Origin: Fibrobacter sp. UWH4
GTDB taxonomy: Bacteria > Fibrobacterota > Fibrobacteria > Fibrobacterales > Fibrobacteraceae
Length of the DNA: 64,000 bases
Assembly: GCF_900142475.1 (NCBI RefSeq)
Contig: NZ_FRAY01000001.1
Span: 62,001 to 126,000, forward strand
Direction of reading: 5' to 3'
A model generated the notes under the pieces. That model saw only the letters and a list, made by a program, of their open reading frames with translations. It had not been told where the DNA came from and ran no database searches. This document shows positions 58,819 to 64,000 of this stretch, one piece after another (the stretch's first letter is position 1; each line of letters begins with the position of its first letter). A program made the translations under genes and the position numbers.

Positions 58819-59735
58819 AAAGTATCGTCCTAGCCTCTGCGGCGCTTGTCGTTTTGATTGCGTTATGGGTAGCCTTGTTTGTTACTTTCAGGTCTACGGA
58901 ACAGGTGTTGTTCCCGGGCGGAACCTACCAGGTCTATCCGGTGACGGATTCTGCAGTCGGCGGTTTTTCGACGGTGGAACTTTCTCAGTCGGATTCTGTG
59001 ATTTCGGCCCGTGTCAATATCCGGTCCGGTATGGCGTATCCCTATGCTGGCATGGGCGTGAACCTGCTTTCGATCCACAATCGACCGGCGTCAGGATATT
59101 TTGATTTTTCGGATTATGATTCTTTGGTTATCGATGCGGAAACGGATCGCATGAGAAAAATTGGAGTCAAGATTTTAAACGACGATCCCGTCTATAGCCA
59201 GAAAAACGATTACCGGAGTTACCGACCGATGGTTTCCCAGGTGCAGGTCCGCAAGAACGGGGTTGCCGTGTCGATGCTGGACTTCAAGGTTCCCGAATGG
59301 TGGCTTGCCATGCAGGGGCTCGAAAAGGATGATGGCCTGCGTTACATGAACCGCGGAATGTTGTTTGAAATTACGAATGGCGAAGGAACGATGCTTGGCA
59401 TCCCGGACGAAATTACGGTACGCTCTATAAAGTTGTGGGGCGAAAACCGGACGTTCAAGGCGCTGATGTATGTCGCTTTGGCGGTAATTGCCGCTGTGTA
59501 TGCGGGTGTAGTCGCTCTAGCCGTTCGCGGCTCGGAACGGTCCGTGAAAAAACGGATGAAAAAAGAGGAGAACCTGAAGTCCCGTATGGCCTCGGCGGCA
59601 AAACTTTTGAGGGAGTCGGACCGCTCGGTGGCCGAAATTGCGATTGCGGTCGGGGCGGGAAGTCCGTCGTCTTTTGAAAAAGACTTTGTCCGAATCTACG
59701 GAGTAAAGCCCTTAGACTATAGGAATCAAAAATGA
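58815..59735 (+). CDS. Membrane-spanning regulator with cytoplasmic AraC half-domain
   Basis: 306 residues: membrane helix about 5-24, an extracytoplasmic jelly-roll-like domain (YDSLVIDAETDRMRKIGVKILNDD...MLDFKVPEWWL) paralogous to the preceding protein, helix about 214-237, a basic linker, and residues 256-306 that match the second helix-turn-helix of AraC proteins (MASAAKLLRESDRSVAEIAIAVGAGSPSSFEKDFVRIYGVKPLDYR). The first AraC helix-turn-helix is missing. It overlaps both neighbours by four bases (ATGA). It is likely a one-component transmembrane regulator. Confidence 0.85.
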   Translation: MKSIVLASAALVVLIALWVALFVTFRSTEQVLFPGGTYQVYPVTDSAVGGFSTVELSQSDSVISARVNIRSGMAYPYAGMGVNLLSIHNRPASGYFDFSDYDSLVIDAETDRMRKIGVKILNDDPVYSQKNDYRSYRPMVSQVQVRKNGVAVSMLDFKVPEWWLAMQGLEKDDGLRYMNRGMLFEITNGEGTMLGIPDEITVRSIKLWGENRTFKALMYVALAVIAAVYAGVVALAVRGSERSVKKRMKKEENLKSRMASAAKLLRESDRSVAEIAIAVGAGSPSSFEKDFVRIYGVKPLDYRNQK

Positions 59736-60862
59736 TTAAACGTATTTGGACGATTGACCGTGTCATGCGGCACCTTTTTATGGCGACGGGAATTGGTATC
59801 CTGCTTTGGATACTGAATTACCTGAGCGCGGTACTCGCGCCGTTTTTTGCGGCCTTTTTGGTGGCCTATATCTTTGATCCGCTTGTATGTAAAATTCAAA
59901 ATAAAGTAAAGTACCGTGTCGTCGCCGTGGCAATTGTTATTTCGATGATGGTGCTGGTAATCGGCGGGGCAATGTGGATTTTTATCCCGATGGTGGTCGG
60001 TGAAGTTCGACATTTAGGGGTGCTTATCCAGAAATTGTTCAGTGATTCGACTTGGATGGAACGTCTTTCAGCCTTTGTTCCTCAGGACTTGTGGCGGGAA
60101 TTCAAGTCCCTGATTTCTTGGGACAAGGTCGCGGTGGCGATGCAGAGCCTTGATTTCTGGAATGCGGCGCAGTCCGTGGCGGGGAAGGTCCTGCCGAGTG
60201 CCTGGGGCGTGGTGACGAAGACTTCCAGCTTGGTCATGTGGCTGTCGGGCGTGGGCCTCATCTTTATGTATCTCGTATTCATTATGCTTGATATGCCGAA
60301 ACTTCGTAAGGGGGTCAAGAATCTGTTCCCGACAAGGTATAGGCAGAGAGCTTCGGAGTTCGCGATGGAAATGGACCGTTTCATGGGCAGTTATTTCCGT
60401 GCGCAGTCGTTTGTGGCTCTTTCGGTAGGTATTTTGTATGCGATCGGCTTCGGCGTCATCGGACTGCCTATGGGGGTTGCCTTTGGCCTTTTCTCGGGCG
60501 CCCTGAATATGATCCCTTACTTGCAGCTCACGACGATTCCGTTGGCGTTGCTGTTGGCGGTGGTCTACGCTTTGGAAAAGGGAATGCCGTTTTGGGAAGT
60601 GGCCATCATTGTTCTGGTGATTTATCTGGTGGTGCAAGTGATTCAGGATATGATCCTGGTGCCCAAAATTGTGGGGTCGTCCATGAATTTGCCTCCGGTG
60701 GGCATACTCCTGTCCCTTTCTATTTGGGGCAAACTCCTCGGATTTTTGGGCCTGATTGTCGCGATTCCCTTTACTTGCCTGTGCCTCGTTTATATTGAAA
60801 AAATCCAGAAGAAAGCGGATGCTATCGTGGAGTCGGATGTCGAACCACCGCCTGAGGCCTGA
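59732..60862 (+). CDS. AI-2E (PerM) family transporter
   Basis: 376 residues, eight hydrophobic segments with the family signature in the C-half (GILYAIGFGVIGLPMGVAFGLFSGALNMIPYLQL; VIQDMILVPKIVGSSMNLPPVGILLSLSIWGKLLGFLGLIVAIPFTC). Members include TqsA, an AI-2 exporter, and Na+/H+ antiporters; the substrate here is open. Last gene of the operon with the membrane regulators, coupled by ATGA. Confidence 0.92.
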   Translation: MIKRIWTIDRVMRHLFMATGIGILLWILNYLSAVLAPFFAAFLVAYIFDPLVCKIQNKVKYRVVAVAIVISMMVLVIGGAMWIFIPMVVGEVRHLGVLIQKLFSDSTWMERLSAFVPQDLWREFKSLISWDKVAVAMQSLDFWNAAQSVAGKVLPSAWGVVTKTSSLVMWLSGVGLIFMYLVFIMLDMPKLRKGVKNLFPTRYRQRASEFAMEMDRFMGSYFRAQSFVALSVGILYAIGFGVIGLPMGVAFGLFSGALNMIPYLQLTTIPLALLLAVVYALEKGMPFWEVAIIVLVIYLVVQVIQDMILVPKIVGSSMNLPPVGILLSLSIWGKLLGFLGLIVAIPFTCLCLVYIEKIQKKADAIVESDVEPPPEA

Positions 60863-60922
60863 TTTTATAGGGTTTTTCAAAAAATTTTCAAAAAAAATGT
60901 GCCACGACGCAAAAAAAAAAAG

Positions 60923-60928
60923 TATAAT
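60923..60928 (+). promoter_or_regulatory. TATAAT -10-like box of the HU gene
   Basis: TATAAT follows an A-tract and lies about 40 bases before the ATG, unlike the TATATTT boxes elsewhere. CAAGGAG is the ribosome-binding site. Confidence 0.35.
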
Positions 60929-60966
60929 ATCATCATAAAATTCTTAACCTACTCAAGGAGTAAAAA

Positions 60967-61266
60967 ATGAATAAGCAAGATCTCATCGAAGCCATCCTCG
61001 CTAACAAGGAAGCTGGCATTGAATCCAAGGCCGCTGCTGCTCGCGCAGTTGACGCTGTGCTCGACGGCATCACCGCCGGTATCAAGAAGGACGGCCTCGT
61101 TCAGTTGATCGGTTTCGGTACTTTCTCTGTTAAGGAACGTGCTGCTCGCGAAGGCCGCAACCCGCTCACCGGTGAAAAGATCAAGATCAAGGCTTCCAAG
61201 ACTGTTTCCTTCAAGGTCGGCGCTGGCCTCAAGGAAACCGCTAAGAAGACCAAGATCAAGAAGTAA
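60967..61266 (+). CDS. hup: HU-family DNA-binding protein
   Basis: 99 residues. HU fold: MNKQDLIEAILANKEAGIESKAAAARAVDAVLDGI, IGFGTFSVKERAAREGRNPLTGEKIKIKASKTVSFKVGAGLKE, with the DNA-arm motif RNPLTGEKI. A basic C-terminus. A nucleoid protein; codon use is highly biased, as for strongly expressed genes. AAGGAG lies 6 bases before the ATG; a strong terminator follows. Confidence 0.97.
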   Translation: MNKQDLIEAILANKEAGIESKAAAARAVDAVLDGITAGIKKDGLVQLIGFGTFSVKERAAREGRNPLTGEKIKIKASKTVSFKVGAGLKETAKKTKIKK

Positions 61267-61289
61267 TTGGTTTTTAAGCGATTTGCTTG

Positions 61290-61321
61290 CACCTGGGAAT
61301 ACTCCCGGGTGTTTTTTTTTG
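61290..61321 (+). terminator. Terminator of the HU gene
   Basis: CACCTGGGA (61290-61298) pairs with TCCCGGGTG (61303-61311, one G-U) around ATAC, followed by nine T. Confidence 0.93.
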
Positions 61322-61341
61322 TCGCAGCTCTCGCCTTTTAC

Positions 61342-61349
61342 TATATTGT
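61342..61349 (+). promoter_or_regulatory. TATATTGT -7-like box
   Basis: It lies 41 bases before the ATG at 61391 of the small lipoprotein, in the same ACTATATT context as other boxes. Confidence 0.4.
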
Positions 61350-61390
61350 ACTGTAATGTGTTGAACATCAACTAATTAGAGAGGGATGAT

Positions 61391-61564
61391 ATGATTCGTA
61401 AGTTTTTGGGAATGCTTTGCCTTTCCGCTTTTGTAATGGCGGTAATCGGTTGTGGTAGCTCCAGCAGCGGCTCCGATGAAGACGAATGCACCAAGGATCC
61501 GGAATCCGTGAATTGCAAGGTCGAAAAAACGGATGACGTCCTGACGGACGGAGTGGAACCGTAA
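61391..61564 (+). CDS. Small lipoprotein, 57 residues
   Basis: MIRKFLGMLCLSAFVMAVIG followed by Cys21 gives a lipobox V-I-G-C. The mature part is only 37 residues: GSSSSGSDEDECTKDP, then a second Cys pair candidate (CTKDPESVNCK) and an acidic end. AGAGGG precedes the ATG. Similar tiny lipoproteins are common in Gram-negative envelopes; function unknown. Confidence 0.75.
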   Translation: MIRKFLGMLCLSAFVMAVIGCGSSSSGSDEDECTKDPESVNCKVEKTDDVLTDGVEP

Positions 61565-61621
61565 CGACTGTTTTTTTTACATATTTTAGTATAAGACATT
61601 GAAAGATTTACAATATTTGTC

Positions 61622-61629
61622 TATATTTG
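61622..61629 (+). promoter_or_regulatory. TATATTTG -7 box of carB
   Basis: Perfect TAnnTTTG match. It starts a leader of about 195 bases that holds a 49-codon ORF and a terminator before carB. Confidence 0.6.
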
Positions 61630-61664
61630 CGCAAGTTTAAACCTTGAGCGAATTAGACAGGAAG

Positions 61665-61814
61665 ATGAACAAAAATCTTGCAATGTCGAAGCCCCAGAGC
61701 TGCGAGACCTGCGCAATCCACTGCGCAACTGCAACGGGTTTTTCCAAGGTTGATAATTTTTCTGATTTTGCTGGACTTTTTAGTTCAGCATTTTTTTTAG
61801 GATTTAATAATTAG
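61665..61814 (+). CDS. Putative leader peptide of carB
   Basis: 49 codons, reading MNKNLAMSKPQSCETCAIHC and ending FFLGFNN. AGGAAG lies just before the ATG. The frame runs through the terminator at 61769-61798 and stops 18 bases before carB. This arrangement resembles the pyrBI leader of enteric bacteria, where a ribosome following RNA polymerase through the leader ORF disrupts the attenuator when UTP is low. Whether the peptide is made, or has a function of its own, is unknown. Confidence 0.45.
   Translation: MNKNLAMSKPQSCETCAIHCATATGFSKVDNFSDFAGLFSSAFFLGFNN
61769..61798 (+). terminator. Attenuator-like intrinsic terminator in the carB leader
   Basis: TGCTGGACT (61769-61777) pairs with AGTTCAGCA (61782-61790, one G-U) around TTTT, followed by eight T. 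It sits inside the leader ORF and 35 bases before the carB ATG. An upstream hairpin TGCGCA/TGCGCA (61710-61727) could be a pause site. Confidence 0.8.
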
Positions 61815-61832
61815 ACAAACGGAGATAAAAAA

Positions 61833-64000
61833 ATGAAGATTGAAGGCATCGACAAAGTTCTTATCATCGGTTCTGGCCCGATCGTAATCGGTCAGGCTTG
61901 CGAATTCGACTATTCCGGCACCCAGGCTTGCAAGGCCCTGCGCGAACAGGGTTACAAGATTGTGCTCGTGAACTCCAACCCGGCTACCATCATGACCGAC
62001 CCGGTCATGGCCGATGCCACCTACATCGAACCGCTGAACGTCGCCCGCCTCACCCAGATTATCGAAAAGGAACGCCCGCAGGCTCTCCTCCCGAACTTGG
62101 GCGGTCAGACCGGCCTGAACCTTGCCTCAGCACTCAGCAAGGCCGGCGTGCTGGACAAGTATGGCGTGAAGGTCATCGGTGTGAACCTCGACGCTATCGA
62201 ACGCGGCGAAGACCGTGAAATCTTCAAGGAAACCATGCAGAAGCTCGGCATCGACACCCCGCGCTCCGGCATTTGCCACTCTGTGGAAGAAGCCGAAAAG
62301 ATCGTTGCTGAAATCGGCTACCCGGTCGTGGTTCGCCCGGCTTACACCATGGGCGGTGCAGGTGGCGGTTTCTGCTACAACGTGGAAGAACTCCGCACCA
62401 TTTGCTCCAACGGTCTTGAACTCTCCATGACGCACCAGTGCCTCATCGAAGAATCCATCCTCGGTTGGGAAGAGCTGGAAGTCGAAGTCGTGCGCGACTC
62501 CAAGAACCAGATGATCGCCATCTGCTTCATCGAAAACATCGACCCGGTGGGCGTGCATACCGGCGACTCCTTCTGCGCGGCCCCGTTCCTCACCATCGAC
62601 AAGAAGCTCGAAGAAGAACTGAAGGAAAAGGCCTTCAAGATTGTGGAATCCATCGGCGTGATTGGCGGTACCAACGTGCAGTTCGCTCACGACCCGAAGA
62701 CCGGTCGCGTGGTGATTATCGAAATCAACCCGCGTACCAGCCGCTCTTCTGCACTTGCTTCCAAGGCTACCGGCTTCCCGATCGCCCTCATTTCTGCAAA
62801 GCTCGCTGCAGGCCTCACCCTCGATCAGATTCCGTACTGGCGCGATGGAAGTCTCGAAAAGTACACCCCGAGCGGTGACTACGTGGTGCTCAAGTTCGCT
62901 CGCTGGGCATTCGAAAAGTTCCGCGGCGTCGATGACTGCCTCGGCACCCAGATGAAGGCCGTGGGCGAAGTCATGGCTATCGGTAAGACCTACAAGGAAA
63001 CCCTCCAGAAGGCTATCCGCGGTCTCGAAAATGGTCGCTCCGGCCTCGGCTTTGCGAAGGACTTCAACAAGAAGAGCAAGGAAGAACTCCTCGAAATGCT
63101 CAAGACCCCGAGCTCCGAACGTCACTTCCAGATGTACGAAGCCATCCGCAAGGGTGCAACCGACGAAGAAATCTTCGCCGCCACCTACGAAAAGGCTTAC
63201 TTCGTGCAGCAGATGCGCGAACTCGTGGAACTCGAAGAAGAAATGCTCAAGACTCCGGGCCGCCTGCCTTCCGATGAACTCCTCATCAAGGCCAAGAAGG
63301 ACGGCTTCAGCGACAAGTACATCGCCAAGATTCTCGGCATCCGCGAGAAGGACGTGCGCAAGAAGCGTACCGAACTCGGCGTGGTCGAAGGCTGGTGCGC
63401 AGTGCCGGTGAGCGGTGTGGAAAACCAGTTCTACTACTACAGCACCTACAACTGCAAGGACGAATCTACCGCTTCCACCAACCCGAAGAAGATCATGATT
63501 CTCGGCGGTGGCCCGAACAGAATCGGCCAGGGCATCGAATTCGACTACTGCTGCTGCCACGCTGCCATGGCCCTCCGCGAAATGGGTTACGAAACCATCA
63601 TGGTGAACTGCAACCCCGAAACGGTTTCTACCGACTACGATACTTCCGACAAGCTGTACTTTGAACCGGTTTCTTTGGAAGACGTTCTGCAGATCTATCA
63701 TAAGGAAAAGCCGGCTGGCGTGATCGTGCAGTTCGGTGGTCAGACTCCGCTGAACATTGCCCGCGCTTTGAGCGACGAAGGCGTCAAGATTCTCGGAACG
63801 AGCATCGACTCCATCGATATTGCTGAAGACCGCGACCTGTTCCGCAAGATGATGGACCAGCTCGGCATCCCGATGCCGGAAAGCGGCATGGCCACGAACA
63901 TCGACGAAGCCCTCGCTTGCGTCAAGCAGATCGGCGGCTACCCGGTGATGATCCGCCCGAGCTTTGTGCTTGGCGGCCGCGGCATGGAAGTCATCTACGA
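61833..64000 (+). CDS. carB: Carbamoyl-phosphate synthase large subunit (5' part)
   Basis: The first 722 codons; the gene runs off the window. N-terminal ATP-grasp half: KVLIIGSGPIVIGQACEFDYSGTQACKAL, NPATIMTDPVMADATYIEPL, LPNLGGQTGLNLA, RPAYTMGGAGGGF, IIEINPRTSRSSALASKATG; then an oligomerisation region and the start of the second half (KIMILGGGPNRIGQGIEFDYCCCHAAMALREMGYETIMVNCNPETVSTDYD). It makes carbamoyl phosphate for pyrimidines and arginine. GGAG lies 8 bases before the ATG. carA is not adjacent upstream. Confidence 0.98.
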   Translation, partial: MKIEGIDKVLIIGSGPIVIGQACEFDYSGTQACKALREQGYKIVLVNSNPATIMTDPVMADATYIEPLNVARLTQIIEKERPQALLPNLGGQTGLNLASALSKAGVLDKYGVKVIGVNLDAIERGEDREIFKETMQKLGIDTPRSGICHSVEEAEKIVAEIGYPVVVRPAYTMGGAGGGFCYNVEELRTICSNGLELSMTHQCLIEESILGWEELEVEVVRDSKNQMIAICFIENIDPVGVHTGDSFCAAPFLTIDKKLEEELKEKAFKIVESIGVIGGTNVQFAHDPKTGRVVIIEINPRTSRSSALASKATGFPIALISAKLAAGLTLDQIPYWRDGSLEKYTPSGDYVVLKFARWAFEKFRGVDDCLGTQMKAVGEVMAIGKTYKETLQKAIRGLENGRSGLGFAKDFNKKSKEELLEMLKTPSSERHFQMYEAIRKGATDEEIFAATYEKAYFVQQMRELVELEEEMLKTPGRLPSDELLIKAKKDGFSDKYIAKILGIREKDVRKKRTELGVVEGWCAVPVSGVENQFYYYSTYNCKDESTASTNPKKIMILGGGPNRIGQGIEFDYCCCHAAMALREMGYETIMVNCNPETVSTDYDTSDKLYFEPVSLEDVLQIYHKEKPAGVIVQFGGQTPLNIARALSDEGVKILGTSIDSIDIAEDRDLFRKMMDQLGIPMPESGMATNIDEALACVKQIGGYPVMIRPSFVLGGRGMEVIY

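Noticed and set aside
62127-63701. 524-codon ORF opposite carB
   Set aside because: Antisense shadow of carB codon bias.

Overview
The window most likely comes from a Fibrobacter chromosome (phylum Fibrobacterota). This is inferred, not searched. The evidence is a gut-fibre-degrader style gene set, many Sec-exported lipoproteins with poly-Ser linkers (GDDSSSS style), PEGA and PCMD proteins, a GH16 beta-glucanase, glycogen phosphorylase, a B12 TonB receptor, moderate GC with AT-rich islands, and Bacteroidota-like TAnnTTTG promoter boxes. No rRNA, tRNA, CRISPR array, integrase or transposase was found.

Layout. 1-0.65 kb: end of an MlaF-type ATPase gene, then a 169-bp tandem repeat. 0.65-10.3 kb: a lipoprotein, DedA, and a leftward six-gene envelope operon (three paralogous Ig-like lipoproteins, two paralogous PEGA membrane proteins, one barrel/repeat protein with a Lys-rich tail). 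10.3-15.2 kb: xseB, an OppF/DppF-type ATPase carrying an 8-residue repeat insert, a C_GCAxxG_C_C protein, hisH, rph, pheA and an NlpC/P60 lipoprotein. 15.3-20.5 kb: a lipoprotein, an LTA-synthase-like enzyme and a coupled pair of secreted acid phosphatases. 20.5-23.3 kb: an AT-rich island with a strongly structured leader RNA, unknown genes and a decayed Rpn-type nuclease. 23.3-29.2 kb: intact thrS plus two broken copies of its 3' end that flank a restriction-modification pair. The broken copies are riddled with about 80-bp double-palindrome elements. 29.3-35.3 kb: small secreted proteins including a barnase-like lipoprotein, a BASS transporter, Vsr, GH16 and YbaK. 35.4-51.7 kb: glgP, a histidine phosphatase, a sugar transferase, ilvE, recD2, cstA, outer-membrane proteins, nadA and a PCMD lipoprotein. 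51.7-55.4 kb: cobalamin riboswitch, BtuB-like receptor and a beta-propeller lipoprotein resembling BtuG. 55.4-64 kb: dus carrying an in-frame intergenic repeat, a YbbN-like protein, an operon of two membrane sensor-like proteins (one with a cytoplasmic AraC half-domain) plus a PerM-type permease, HU, a small lipoprotein, and carB behind a leader with a terminator embedded in a 49-codon ORF.

Main themes. (1) A recurrent TATATTTG-like box lies 4-5 bases before many start codons that lack a Shine-Dalgarno sequence, which suggests leaderless transcripts. (2) Several intergenic repeat families are present and one has entered a coding frame. (3) Envelope and nutrient-capture modules dominate: B12 uptake, phosphate scavenging, extracellular RNase and glucanase. 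(4) The most novel-looking signals are the covarying palindromic elements in the thrS fragments, the pseudoknotted leader at 20.74-20.98 kb, the membrane AraC half-domain operon and the carB attenuator. All functional calls rest on reading the sequence and on family knowledge; no database search was run.
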